A stretch of DNA of 11,454 nucleotides from JARYMI01 sp037444845 (GTDB lineage Bacteria > Acidobacteriota > Aminicenantia > Aminicenantales > UBA8522). Below, in pieces: positions 1-7,692 of the stretch (positions are counted from its first letter, which is position 1; the number at the start of each line of letters is the position of its first letter). The position numbers were made by a program, and so were the translations under genes. The DNA is taken from contig JBBILQ010000076.1 of assembly GCA_037444845.1 (NCBI GenBank), positions 1 to 11,454 on the forward strand, read 5' to 3'. The notes under the pieces are model-generated. The model saw only the letters and a program-made list of their open reading frames with translations. It did not search any database and had not been told where the DNA came from.

Positions 1-69
1 AATAATCCGCATCTCTGCCTGGCACTTCGGACAGGTCAAGGGATTGACCTCGTAGGATAACGTTTCATA
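1..69 (-). pseudogene. C-terminal fragment of a transposase (IS91-like zinc-motif type), runs off the window
   Basis: Read on the minus strand, these bases are open and encode YETLSYEVNPLTCPKCQAEM followed by RII at the window edge. The pattern 'YEV-x-PL-x-CPKC-x-x-x-M-RII' is the conserved end of a large group of bacterial transposases that pair an N-terminal CPSC zinc motif with a Y2/HUH-like core (IS91-like). No start codon or upstream domain is present: an in-frame TAG at 70-72 separates it from the recombinase-like fragment. It is therefore either a truncated remnant or the tail of a degraded copy. A matching N-terminal fragment of the same kind of transposase lies at 2972-3199 in the same orientation on the other side of the IS21 element. 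Assignment rests on one short motif. Confidence 0.45.
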
Positions 70-280
70 CTACACCTCATACTCTATTTGCGGTGGTTCG
101 ATCTCACTTAAGCCGTCAGGCGAAAGATCTGTCCTCGACTTCTTCATTATACTCAAATTTTCGCTCGAGGGAGGGTAATAAAGCCAATCTCCCTTATCGT
201 TGCACTTGCGCCCGATCAGAATGCCCTTTTTCCGCCTTGATTTTATTGTGTCGTTAGAGATCCCGCAGCATTTTGAGATT
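70..280 (-). pseudogene. Recombinase-like C-terminal fragment with helix-turn-helix, cut by IS21
   Basis: The minus-strand reading frame encodes QISKCCGISNDTIKSRRKKG, then a segment with NDKGDWLYYPP, and ends IEYEV-stop at 70-72. The helix-turn-helix plus 'R-x-x-G-x-x-x-G-x-x-x-NDKG-x-x-LYxPP' block resembles the extreme C-terminus of serine-recombinase-like proteins carried on mobile elements; this comes from memory of the family and was not searched. The frame is cut at 280/281 by the end of the IS21 element. The IS terminal repeat happens to supply an in-frame GTG at 306-304, so a 78-residue chimera could be read, but there is no good ribosome binding site. The catalytic domain is absent, so this is a remnant. 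Confidence 0.4.
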
Positions 281-389
281 TGTATATTCCGGCTGAAAGC
301 GGCCACTGATTCCGGTTCAATCCGGCCACCGATTCCGGTTGATTCCGGCCACTTTTTTGGAGGGTCCGGAATCTGAAGCGACGCTGGAT
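281..389 (+). repeat. IS21 left terminal region with three internal repeats
   Basis: Three successive units of roughly 22-24 bases are visible, each with ATTCCGG at one side and GGCCAC at the other: about 285-307, 309-330 and 332-352. After these comes CCGGAATCT and the block GAAGCGACGCTGGAT (375-389). Multiple repeated transposase-binding sites at the ends are a known trait of IS21-family elements. The left end has one more unit than the right end. Confidence 0.75.
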
Positions 390-436
390 AACTTCAAAAA
401 AATCAGCCATGATGTTCCTCTTCAAAGGAGGACAGA

Positions 437-1966
437 ATGGCACGAAAGAGGTTATCTATGCGGAAGATTCGGGAAGCCCTGAGGCTGAAAGCCGGGGGCC
501 TATCGCACCGGGCCATTGCCCGGGCGTGTCGCGTGGGGAAAGAGACGGTGCGGGAATATCTGGTGCGGGCTGAGGAAGTCGGACTGAGCTGGCCGTTGCC
601 GGAGGGACTCGCGGATGAGGAGCTGGAGCGGCGGCTTTTTCCTAACGCCCCCCCATCCTTTCGAAAAGGGAAAGAGCCGGACTGGGCGTCGATCCATCAG
701 GAGCTGCGGAAGAAAGGCGTCACGCGGCAGCTTCTCTGGCAAGAGTATCGGCAGGGAGAGCTGGAGGGCTACAGCTACTCTCAGTTTTGCGACCGGTATC
801 AACGGTGGGCGAAGGTGTTGAGTCCGGTCCTGCGGATTGCGCACAAGGCGGGCGAGAAGATGTTTGTCGACTATGCCGGGGTGAACGTTCCGTATACGGA
901 CGGGGAGACGGGAGGGGTGCGGGAGGCGGCGGTATTCGTGGCGGCAATGGGTGCGAGCTCGTTGACCTATGCCGAGGCGCAAGCCTCCCAGGCGCTTGGG
1001 AACTGGATCGGTGGCCATGTTCGTGCCTTCGAATACTTTGGCGGGGTGGTCGAGGTGCTTGTGCCTGATAACACCAAGACCGGAGTGACCTCGGCCTGCT
1101 TCTACGAGCCCGAGCTCAACCCCACCTACCAAGCCCTGGCGGAGTACTATGGTCTGGCCGTTCTTCCCACCCGGGTCTATGCGGCTAAACACAAGGCTAA
1201 AGTCGAAACGGCCGTCAAAGTCGTCGAGATGTTGCTGGCCCGGTTGCGGAAGCGCCAGTTTTTCAGCCTCCAGGAGATCAACGAGGCTCTCCGGCCGCTG
1301 CTCGAGGAACTCAACGAGCGGGTCATGGAGCACCTGGGGAAAAGCCGCCGGCAGCTGTTTGAAGAGCTGGACCGGCCGGCCTTGCGGCCGTTGCCCGCCC
1401 TGCCCTTCGAGATCGCGGAATGGAAACGGGCCCGGGTGGGCATCGATTATCACGTGGTCTACAACCTGCATTATTACAGCGTACCCTACCGGCATATCCA
1501 CAAGGAAATCCAGATCCGGGCCACGGCGCAGGTGATCGAGGTCTATCTTAAGGGGGAGCGTATCGCCTCCCACGTCCGGGACGACAGGCCCTACGACTAC
1601 ACAACACTGCCGGAGCACAGGCCGGAGTCCCACCGGGCGTATCTGGAATGGAGTCCGGAGCGGTTCATTCGCTGGGCGGAGCGCACCGGCCCGCTGACGG
1701 CGGAGATGGTGAGGCGGATCATGGAGCGGCGGCAGCATCCGGAGCAGGGCTTTCGGTCCTCGCTGGGGCTGATGCGGTTGGGCTCGCGCTACGGCGGGGA
1801 GAGACTGGAGGCCGCCTGCGAGCGGGCCTTGAGGTTCGAGCTTGTCTCTTTTCGAGGCGTGCGCAATATCCTGGAAGCCGGGCTGGACAAAGTGAAAACC
1901 GAAGAGACCACCAGCCGGCCGGAAAAGCCTCATGGGAACCTGCGCGGCGGCCGCTATTACTCGTAA
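437..1966 (+). CDS. istA: IS21-family transposase IstA
   Basis: This 509-residue protein is the DDE transposase of the IS21 element, which cuts and joins the element ends with help from IstB. The N-terminal region has a helix-turn-helix (about residues 10-45, with GLSHRAIARACRVGKETVRE). The RNase H-like catalytic core follows, with D145 in FVDYAG, D211 in LVPDNTKTG and E257 in KHKAKVE, so all three acidic residues are present. A beta-barrel-like C-terminal part (about 335-400, containing YHVVYNLHYYSVPYR) is typical of IstA. Length matches the family's usual 400-520 residues. The start is well supported: AAAGGAGG lies at 424-431, a few bases before the ATG. istB follows after an unusually long gap. 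A 494-residue open frame on the opposite strand is a shadow of this GC-rich gene. Confidence 0.93.
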   Translation: MARKRLSMRKIREALRLKAGGLSHRAIARACRVGKETVREYLVRAEEVGLSWPLPEGLADEELERRLFPNAPPSFRKGKEPDWASIHQELRKKGVTRQLLWQEYRQGELEGYSYSQFCDRYQRWAKVLSPVLRIAHKAGEKMFVDYAGVNVPYTDGETGGVREAAVFVAAMGASSLTYAEAQASQALGNWIGGHVRAFEYFGGVVEVLVPDNTKTGVTSACFYEPELNPTYQALAEYYGLAVLPTRVYAAKHKAKVETAVKVVEMLLARLRKRQFFSLQEINEALRPLLEELNERVMEHLGKSRRQLFEELDRPALRPLPALPFEIAEWKRARVGIDYHVVYNLHYYSVPYRHIHKEIQIRATAQVIEVYLKGERIASHVRDDRPYDYTTLPEHRPESHRAYLEWSPERFIRWAERTGPLTAEMVRRIMERRQHPEQGFRSSLGLMRLGSRYGGERLEAACERALRFELVSFRGVRNILEAGLDKVKTEETTSRPEKPHGNLRGGRYYS

Positions 1967-1982
1967 GGGTGAAGGGTTAGAC

Positions 1983-2141
1983 ATGGAACAGCTAAAGAAA
2001 ATCGATTGTAGAGGCTCTCAGAGCGTCGTTTTGGGCCGAAAGCCGGAAAAGGGCTTGTTTTGGGCTGAGGAGGCTCGAAACGAAGACATTGGAGAACTAG
2101 CAACGGCCCTCCTGGGGCCTGTGCGGGGGCCAGGATGTTGA
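1983..2141 (+). CDS. Small ORF between istA and istB, possibly not a gene
   Basis: This 52-residue frame (starting MEQLKKIDCRGSQSVVL) occupies the gap between istA and istB. It has a modest ribosome binding sequence (GAAGGG, six bases before the ATG), and its stop codon overlaps the istB start in ATGTTGA. That layout would allow translational coupling into istB, whose own ribosome binding site is weak. No family is recognised. The composition is not clearly protein-like, and the frame could be chance within a leader that merely separates the two genes. Confidence 0.25.
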   Translation: MEQLKKIDCRGSQSVVLGRKPEKGLFWAEEARNEDIGELATALLGPVRGPGC

Positions 2142-2893
2142 TCCAGCCGATCATGGACAAGCTCAGTGCCCTGAAGCTGGGCGGGATACGTGAAGGGCTC
2201 CGGGAACAGATGGAGAATCCCGCCTATCGGAAGCTCTCCTTTGAAGAACGCCTGGGGCTGCTCCTGGACCGGGAATGGACTCTTCGCCAGGACCGCAAGC
2301 AGAGACGCCGTGTCCGGATGGCCCGCTTCCGGGAAGCTGCGGTCCTGGAGGATGTGGATTTTTCTGTCTCCCGGGGGCTCGATCGCTCCCAGGTCCTGGC
2401 GCTTTCCCAGGAGGACTGGATCCGCCGCAAGCTCAACGTGATCATCACCGGCCCCACGGGCGCAGGAAAAACTTTTCTGGCCTGCGCCCTGGGCCAGGCC
2501 GCCTGCCGCAACGGCTTCTCGGTCCGCTACTTCCCCATCTCCAAGCTCCTCCAGAAGCTCCTCCTCGCCCATGCCGACGGCTCCTGGCCCAAGCTCCTCG
2601 ACGCCTTGACCAAAACCCAACTCCTCATCATCGACGATTGGCTACGCAATCCCCTGACCGAGGCCCAAACGTCGGATTTGCTGGAAATCCTCGAGAACCG
2701 AAGCAACCGGACTTCGACCATCCTGGCCACGCAGATCCCTGTTTCGGACTGGTACGAGCGTCTGGGCAATGGCACCCTTTCGGAGGCCCTGATGGACCGC
2801 ATCATCCACAATGCTTATCGGCTGGAACTGAGTGGGGAATCCATGCGGAAACACCACTCACCCTTGACTCAATCCGGCCACAAGGAGATATAA
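2135..2893 (+). CDS. istB: IS21-family helper ATPase IstB
   Basis: This 252-residue AAA+ protein (DnaC/DnaA-like clade) assists IstA in target selection and strand transfer. The N-terminal part (1-95) is the usual charged helical region of IstB. The ATPase core shows Walker A GPTGAGKT (106-113), Walker B LLIIDD (163-168), a sensor I segment STILATQ (194-200) and the conserved end LMDRIIHNAYRLELSGESMRK (219-239, split here by its arginine-containing DRIIH). Length is normal for the family. The start MLIQPIMDKL matches the usual IstB beginning, although only a weak purine-rich stretch precedes it. The stop codon lies just before the right terminal inverted repeat. The 168-base spacing from istA is larger than the overlap or few bases seen in many family members. 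Confidence 0.93.
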   Translation: MLIQPIMDKLSALKLGGIREGLREQMENPAYRKLSFEERLGLLLDREWTLRQDRKQRRRVRMARFREAAVLEDVDFSVSRGLDRSQVLALSQEDWIRRKLNVIITGPTGAGKTFLACALGQAACRNGFSVRYFPISKLLQKLLLAHADGSWPKLLDALTKTQLLIIDDWLRNPLTEAQTSDLLEILENRSNRTSTILATQIPVSDWYERLGNGTLSEALMDRIIHNAYRLELSGESMRKHHSPLTQSGHKEI

Positions 2894-2898
2894 TGATC

Positions 2899-2971
2899 AT
2901 CCAGCGTCGCTTCGCTCCGGCAAGTGGCCATTTTGAACCGGAAACGGTGGCCAGATTGGCCGGAATATCCA
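2899..2971 (-). repeat. IS21 right terminal inverted repeat
   Basis: Read on the minus strand from 2971, the sequence begins TGGATATTCCGGCCAATC and runs through GGCCACCGTTTCCGGTTC and GGCCACTTG to CCGGAGCGAAGCGACGCTGG. This parallels the left end in order. It has two ATTCCGG/GGCCAC units instead of three, which accounts for its shorter length. The outer dinucleotide is CA on the plus strand, as expected for IS21 ends. Confidence 0.72.
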
Positions 2972-3199
2972 CCCACAGAAGCCGGCGCATGCACTCGAAG
3001 AAGATGCGCAGCATCCCGGGGATAGTGAAGACGACCTGACGGTGGGGGACATCCAGAAGGAGCTCCTCCCGCATCCACTCGCCCCACTCTTCCAGCCTCT
3101 TCAAATGGCAGGAGGGGCAAAACCGCCTTGGGCGATAGGAGAACATAACCGCGTTCTCTTTTTCTTTTAAAAAAACCCAGAAATTTCGGAACCTTGCCA
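2972..3199 (-). pseudogene. N-terminal fragment of an IS91-like transposase
   Basis: The minus strand encodes FSYRPRRFCPSCHLKRLEEW and, further on, LDVPHRQVVFTIPGMLRIFF, stopping being transposase-like at LLW where the IS21 end begins (2971). The CPSC zinc motif followed by VPHRQ-x-VFTIP-x-x-LR is the signature of the zinc-binding N-terminus of IS91-like transposases. The first zinc knuckle normally found upstream of FS(C)K is missing, so the fragment is also truncated at its 5' side, near 3150. A frame with ATG at 3201-3199 overlaps the stop of the preceding gene but encodes unrelated residues before the transposase part. The remnant is non-functional; its C-terminal counterpart may be the piece at 1-69. 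Confidence 0.6.
3139..3168 (+). terminator. Possible rho-independent terminator on the plus strand
   Basis: GAGAAC (3139-3144) pairs with GTTCTC (3153-3158) across an eight-base loop and is followed directly by TTTTTCTTTT. The stem can extend by two further pairs, one of them G-T. It lies downstream of the IS21 right end and could stop read-out from istB. The stem is short and only partly GC, and it overlaps the edge of the transposase remnant, so it may be fortuitous. Confidence 0.35.
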
Positions 3200-5623
3200 T
3201 CAAAAGAGCGGCCGGAACCAGAAACCCCGCCCGTATGTGCCGATGAAAATGCGGTAAGGACCTAACATGGGCCACTCCCCCCGCCGCGCTATCCCGTCCG
3301 CGCCAATGATTGTGGGGGGAGGAGGTGTTTCTCTGCCAGCAATAACCATGTCCATCACGTTTACGACTTCGGGCAGCCCCTTCATGAAGCGCACCCAGTT
3401 GGTTCCGCCGTTCACGCTCATGTAGATCCCGACGTCGGTCGCGAGGAATAGTCGTTGGCGATCCTCGGGGTGGCGCATGAGCTTCCAGTAATTCGCGTCG
3501 GGCAGAAGGGTGGTCAGATCTCCAGTGACGTTGCGCCAATGTCGGCCGTAATCCTCGCTGAGAAATGCTCGCGAGGGCCGCGATCCGGCGGTCGTGTAGA
3601 ATACCGCAGCCTTGTCTGATGCCCAGTATTCCGCGTTAACAAGGCACTCGTTGGTTCGAGAGCCAGCTGGAAGTGGTGGCGTGCGCTCCTCCCAATTCGC
3701 CCTAGCAAGGCTGGTGCTGTCAATCACGAGCAGCTTCCCTTTCCCCCAGGCTGTTGCGTAAATTACCCATCGGTCGGCATTTGGAGCAACGTCGACTTGC
3801 TTGCAGGGGAAATCCGGGGGAAACGGATGGCCTTCGTTCATTTTAGCCCATTCGCCGCTCCCCGTAGGTTTTTGCCAGACATATTCATCGGTATTAGTGA
3901 AGACTCTGCCCCTCTCCGCCGGGTCGACGACGACAGACGGTGTCCATTCGGTCCCAAGGGAGCCGTTGATCTCGCTCCAACGGCCGCTTTCCCGGCTCTG
4001 GTAGCGATGATAGGCGACGCCGGAGCTGAAATAGTATATGTATGGCTCCGAGCCGATGCTGACTTGCCCGCCATCACCACCGCCTAAATGAATGAGCGGC
4101 GGCCGCTCTGCGGGCCTGATCAGGACCATGCCGTTGTCCTGGAGGCCGGCGAGAAGTCGTGCTCCGCCTCTGGCTGTCGATAGGAATCCGTTAGGTGCCA
4201 TAATCTGCAAGGCGTTCAACCCGAGGTTCATGACTCCGGTCCATGCTCCAGTCGACCAGACATACTGGTAGCATCCGCCGTCGTTACCAATGATGACGCG
4301 CCCGGTTGGCGGATGGAACAGAAAGTTCGTATAGTCGGCATGCCCCCCATCCACGCCATACCGCCAAGTCACGGATTCAGCCGTGGCATTATCTGACCTC
4401 TGAAGCCCGCCCATACCAGCGAGCAGCAGGTTGGGGTCATCAGGGTGGACGCCGATGGCGCAGGTATGCCAGCCCTGACCCCAGCTGATCTCGTCGCGGC
4501 TCTCGATCTGGGTCCAATTATAACCATAGTCAGCCGACCGAAAAATTCCTCCGAGACGTCCGCCTCGATCAATGATTACGTAGAGATAATTGGGTGCAGA
4601 TTCACAGACCGAGATTGACATCCGGTCGACGGGGAAGGTCAAGCCCGTACCCCCATTGCCCCCGATCAGATGAAAAGAACGCCCACCGTCAGTCGATTCA
4701 AAGATACCTTGCCCGGCCACCGCAGCCCACCAGTTCGCGGTGGTCACTGGGTCCTGGGCGAGGTCGGTTACCTTTCCGACTAATACGCGGCGCATTGTGG
4801 CACCGAAATCCTCCGACCGCCAGATGCCGCCCGAATTGCGGCCGTCCTCCCCACACGCTATCACCGTGTCGCCCCTGGGATCGGACACGTCAGCTAAGAT
4901 CCGAAAAAAAGTCACTGGATTGCCCTCGAGAGGGATTGTCGTCCAGGTTATCCCACCGTCAGTCGTCCGGTAAAGACCTGTGCCTGGATAGCGGCCGTAA
5001 TCGCCCGTTCCGATAAGGATCCGGTTGGAGTCTCGGCAATGGACGAGGAATGCCCCCACCGAGGGCGAACCAGGAAGCTTATCGCTCATCGGCTTCCAGC
5101 TTCCGATGGGGCCGGGGATGCTTTTCCAGAGACCTCCTCCAGAACTACCTATCCACAAGACCGTATGGCCGACGTCGTTGTCATGGGCGTAGGCGAGGCA
5201 CCGGACCCTCCCACCCAGGTGGCGGCCACCCGAAAGTTCGTTTATGCCCCCGGGAATCTCGAACCACCGATCGTTCGCCATTTTCGTTCGCGCAAGAGAT
5301 TCTTCGCTGCGAACGCGAAACGACTGGCGGACCCGGCCGCTAAGGGCGGCACCAGCGTAAAGGAGCCGCCAATGGTCATGGAGGCGTTTGATCTCAGGCA
5401 GTTTTGCATTAATTTCCGCTGCAAGAGGCAGCGGCGCAACCGGCCCGCGGTCGATTCTAACTGGTCTTATAGGCGGCCGGATCTTGTCCCTGGAGATATA
5501 GAGCCGGTGCATTTTGCGCTTGACCTCTGAAGCCCTTTGATTTACCTGGCCGGGGCCGGACGCAAAAACATTGACCAGAGAAATCCCTAATAAAAAAATA
5601 AGAGTTCTTTTGACTAATTTCAT
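3200..5623 (-). CDS. Secreted BNR/sortilin-like beta-propeller protein
   Basis: This 807-residue protein starts with a clear signal peptide (MKLVKRTLIFLLGISLVNVFA, split as K-rich start, hydrophobic 8-20, small residues at 21-22) and so is exported. From about residue 120 to the end it holds repeated Asp-box (BNR) motifs of the form S-x-D-x-G-x-x-W: RTTDGGITW (219-227), a degenerate RSEDFGATM (269-277), ESTDGGRSF (309-317), RSADYGYNW (362-370), LSEDYGRHW (688-696) and MSVNGGTNW (735-743). These build the blades of sortilin/sialidase-like propellers. The ending FIGTYGRGFWFRPLF is the usual closing strand of this group (compare HGRGxW), so the protein looks complete. No C-terminal sorting domain is present, and no catalytic sialidase residues are evident, so an enzymatic role is not claimed. 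A GAGG site (minus-strand 5632-5629) sits before the ATG. The gene ends directly at the transposase remnant. Confidence 0.8.
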   Translation of the reverse strand: MKLVKRTLIFLLGISLVNVFASGPGQVNQRASEVKRKMHRLYISRDKIRPPIRPVRIDRGPVAPLPLAAEINAKLPEIKRLHDHWRLLYAGAALSGRVRQSFRVRSEESLARTKMANDRWFEIPGGINELSGGRHLGGRVRCLAYAHDNDVGHTVLWIGSSGGGLWKSIPGPIGSWKPMSDKLPGSPSVGAFLVHCRDSNRILIGTGDYGRYPGTGLYRTTDGGITWTTIPLEGNPVTFFRILADVSDPRGDTVIACGEDGRNSGGIWRSEDFGATMRRVLVGKVTDLAQDPVTTANWWAAVAGQGIFESTDGGRSFHLIGGNGGTGLTFPVDRMSISVCESAPNYLYVIIDRGGRLGGIFRSADYGYNWTQIESRDEISWGQGWHTCAIGVHPDDPNLLLAGMGGLQRSDNATAESVTWRYGVDGGHADYTNFLFHPPTGRVIIGNDGGCYQYVWSTGAWTGVMNLGLNALQIMAPNGFLSTARGGARLLAGLQDNGMVLIRPAERPPLIHLGGGDGGQVSIGSEPYIYYFSSGVAYHRYQSRESGRWSEINGSLGTEWTPSVVVDPAERGRVFTNTDEYVWQKPTGSGEWAKMNEGHPFPPDFPCKQVDVAPNADRWVIYATAWGKGKLLVIDSTSLARANWEERTPPLPAGSRTNECLVNAEYWASDKAAVFYTTAGSRPSRAFLSEDYGRHWRNVTGDLTTLLPDANYWKLMRHPEDRQRLFLATDVGIYMSVNGGTNWVRFMKGLPEVVNVMDMVIAGRETPPPPTIIGADGIARRGEWPMLGPYRIFIGTYGRGFWFRPLF

Positions 5624-5928
5624 ATTTTCCTCTTTATGCCCATTTTATAAACCCGCACCCTGAAGTCAAGATATAAAGATATTGGCTCTCTTGCCCCTTC
5701 AACCATCGTGACAAAAACGATGCCAAGGACAATCGGAAGTTTGCTCGTGGGGGGCCCAAACGCCTCACGAGCCGCACAGACGAAAAAAACGCCGGGAATC
5801 AACTGGCCTTTTCCTCTCGGGCAAGAAGAAAATCATGAAAAATATTCAGCCGACGACTCAGCCGCCATCAGAACTTACTGTTCATACCCCTCGCGAATCA
5901 TCTCGGCCCAGACCTTGGCAGCGAGGCG
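5624..5928. other. Intergenic region between the propeller gene and fhs
   Basis: This stretch of about 305 bases has no convincing full gene. It contains the candidate promoter at 5642-5669. On the minus strand just after the fhs stop there is an 17-codon in-frame extension (5928-5875) reading RLAAKVWAEMIREGYEQ-stop, which looks protein-like and may be the tail of a lost gene. A 60-codon minus-strand frame with a TTG start (5802-5620) overlaps the propeller start codon in ATGA but has no recognisable family. No strong hairpin plus T-tract terminator for fhs was found. Confidence 0.5.
5642..5669 (-). promoter_or_regulatory. Candidate sigma-70 promoter for the BNR propeller gene
   Basis: On the minus strand, TTGACT (5669-5664) and TAAAAT (5647-5642) are separated by 16 bases. 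Transcription would begin near 5635, only about a dozen bases before the ATG, which leaves the GAGG ribosome binding site very close to the 5' end. This is consensus resemblance only. Confidence 0.4.
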
Positions 5929-7602
5929 TCAGGTGAGGCCGGTGATCTCGCCGTCGTCGCTGACATCGACTTTCTCGGCGGAAGGAGAATTCGGCAGCCC
6001 GGGCATGGTCATGATATCGCCGCAATACACAACGACAAACCCGGCGCCGGCGCTCAAGGACACATCGGTCACGATCAGAGTAAATCCCTCCGGCCTTCCC
6101 AGCGCCTCCTCGTCGTCTGAAAGAGAATACTGCGTTTTGGCGATGCAGACCGGCAATCCGCCGAACCCGTCCTTCTCCAGCCGCAGGATTTTCCGCCTAG
6201 TCTTTCCCTCCATGGCGATCGAGCCAGCGCCGTAGACCTTCAGGGCCACCGTTTCTATTTTGTCTAACAGGGGAAGGTCGAGAGAGTAGAGAAAGCGGAA
6301 GTCGCGTTCGTCTTGCTGAATAGCCGCCAGGATTTCCCGCGCGAGCTCCTCCCCTCCCCGGCCGCCCTGGCTGTAGACGTCGGTCAGGGCTGCCCGCGCC
6401 GCGGCCTTCCGGCAGAGGTTTAAGAACACCTGAATTTCGCTGTCCGTGTCTTCAGGAAACCTGTTCAAGGCAACGACAAAGGGAAGGCCGAAAATCCTGA
6501 GGTTTTCCATGTGCTTTTCCAGGTTGGCGAACCCTCGCTCAACGGCTTCCGGGTTTTTCTCCTGGACATCCTTGAGCCTGACGCCGCCATGAAGCTTGAG
6601 GGCCCGAAGCGTGGCTACCAAGACACAGGCATCGGGTGGAGGCATATGGCCGGTGCGGACGACGATATCGAAAAATTTTTCAGCGCCCAGGTCTGAGGCG
6701 AAACCGGCTTCCGTAATTATGTAGTCGGCCAGGCTTAGAGCCAGCCGGCCGGCGATGACCGAGCTCGTGCCGTGCGCGATGTTGGCGAAAGGCCCGCCGT
6801 GAATCAGGGCCGGCGTTCCCTCCAGCGTCTGGACAAGGTTCGGATGAAGGGCATCTCGAAGAAGCGCGGCCATCGCTCCTTGGGCTTTAATCTGGCGGGC
6901 TAAAACCGGCTTGCCCTCAGTGTCATACCCAACGACGATGCTTCCGAGTCTCTCCTTGAGTTCCCTCAAATCCATAGCCAGACAGAGGATAGCCATGACC
7001 TCGGAGGCGGCCGTAATCTCGAAGCCAGTCTCGCGGGCGACGCCCTGGAGCGGCCCGCCGATTCCGACAACGATTTCCCGCAGCACCCGGTCATTCATGT
7101 CCATAACGCGCTGCCAGGTCACGGTGCGGCAGTCGATCAGCCCGCACACGCCGTCGAAATGGATGCGGTTGTCGATCATGGCAGCCAGGAGGTTGTGGGC
7201 CGAGGTCACGGCATGAATGTCCCCGGTAAAGTGAAGGTTGATATCATCGGCGGGAACGACCTGGGCCAGTCCTCCTCCTGTAGCCCCTCCCTTCATTCCG
7301 AAAACAGGCCCGAGCGAAGGCTCGCGCAGGGCGACGATGGCTTTTTCCCCGAGCTGACCGAAGGCGTCGGCCAGCCCGATGGCCACGGTTGTCTTCCCTT
7401 CGCCGGCGGGCGTCGGCGTCATAGCCGTGACCAGGATGAGCTTTCCTTTCTGCGGAAGACTTTTTATCGGCTCCGGCCAGACTACTTTTGCCTTATAGAG
7501 ACCGTATTTTTCCAGGCATCCGGCTGGAATTCCGGCCTGTTCCGCGATCTCCTCGACCGGTCTGATATTGACCTTGCTGCCAATTTCTTTATCTTCCGGC
7601 AT
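5929..7602 (-). CDS. fhs: Formate-tetrahydrofolate ligase (10-formyl-THF synthetase)
   Basis: The 557-residue protein catalyses ATP-dependent joining of formate to tetrahydrofolate, giving 10-formyl-THF (EC 6.3.4.3). It supplies one-carbon units for purines or, in acetogens and related anaerobes, the methyl branch of the Wood-Ljungdahl pathway. It is cytoplasmic. The ATP-binding P-loop variant TPTPAGEGKTT is at 62-72, followed by REPSLGPVFGMKGGATGGG (93-111) and the INLHFTGDIHAVTSAHNLLA block (121-140), all hallmark segments. The C-terminus (TDVSLSAGAGFVVVYCGDIM, then TMPGLP) is also characteristic. Length equals that of bacterial single-domain enzymes. The start is supported by a strong GGAGG (minus strand, about 7612-7608). 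The only close same-strand neighbour is the small exported protein 90 bases upstream. No folD, fchA or other C1 genes are visible here, so the pathway cannot be decided. Confidence 0.96.
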   Translation of the reverse strand: MPEDKEIGSKVNIRPVEEIAEQAGIPAGCLEKYGLYKAKVVWPEPIKSLPQKGKLILVTAMTPTPAGEGKTTVAIGLADAFGQLGEKAIVALREPSLGPVFGMKGGATGGGLAQVVPADDINLHFTGDIHAVTSAHNLLAAMIDNRIHFDGVCGLIDCRTVTWQRVMDMNDRVLREIVVGIGGPLQGVARETGFEITAASEVMAILCLAMDLRELKERLGSIVVGYDTEGKPVLARQIKAQGAMAALLRDALHPNLVQTLEGTPALIHGGPFANIAHGTSSVIAGRLALSLADYIITEAGFASDLGAEKFFDIVVRTGHMPPPDACVLVATLRALKLHGGVRLKDVQEKNPEAVERGFANLEKHMENLRIFGLPFVVALNRFPEDTDSEIQVFLNLCRKAAARAALTDVYSQGGRGGEELAREILAAIQQDERDFRFLYSLDLPLLDKIETVALKVYGAGSIAMEGKTRRKILRLEKDGFGGLPVCIAKTQYSLSDDEEALGRPEGFTLIVTDVSLSAGAGFVVVYCGDIMTMPGLPNSPSAEKVDVSDDGEITGLT

Positions 7603-7692
7603 CTCTTCCTCCGTTCCTTTGAAGTCTACTCTGGCGTCATTGTTGACGTTAGAGCCGGACGGTTCAGGCCGACGCCGACATTCCGGGCAAGA

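Larger units (their letters stand above)
281..2971 (+). mobile_element. IS21-family insertion sequence, apparently intact
   Basis: The element carries istA (transposase) and istB (ATPase helper) in the usual order between long imperfect inverted ends. Both ends start TG...ATATTCCGGC reading inward: TGTATATTCCGGC at 281 and, on the complementary strand, TGGATATTCCGGC from 2971. They continue with repeated ATTCCGG...GGCCAC units and then a shared GAAGCGACGCTGGAT block. Both coding frames are open with intact catalytic motifs, so the copy may be active. IS21 elements usually make 4-8 bp target duplications, but bases 276-280 (agatt) and 2972-2976 (cccac) do not match. That suggests a rearrangement after insertion. 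The length of about 2.7 kb is at the upper side for the family, partly because of a 168-base gap between the two genes. Confidence 0.85.

Noticed and set aside
500..1984. 494-codon open frame opposite istA
   Set aside because: It has no recognisable domain, is rich in Pro/Arg/Gly as expected from the complement of a GC-rich gene, and istA is certain.
2802..3539. 245-codon minus-strand frame
   Set aside because: It is a chimera: the upstream part is a shadow of the propeller gene, the middle is the transposase remnant, and the end runs into IS21. Only 2972-3199 is kept, as a pseudogene fragment.
5620..5802. 60-codon minus-strand frame whose stop overlaps the propeller gene start (ATGA)
   Set aside because: It needs a TTG start, has no recognisable family, and a promoter-like pair lies inside it. 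The overlap alone is too weak to call a gene, although a coupled leader peptide is not excluded.
5708..6235. 175-codon plus-strand frame across the fhs 3' end
   Set aside because: Most of it is antisense to fhs, whose identity is certain. It has no ribosome binding site or domain.
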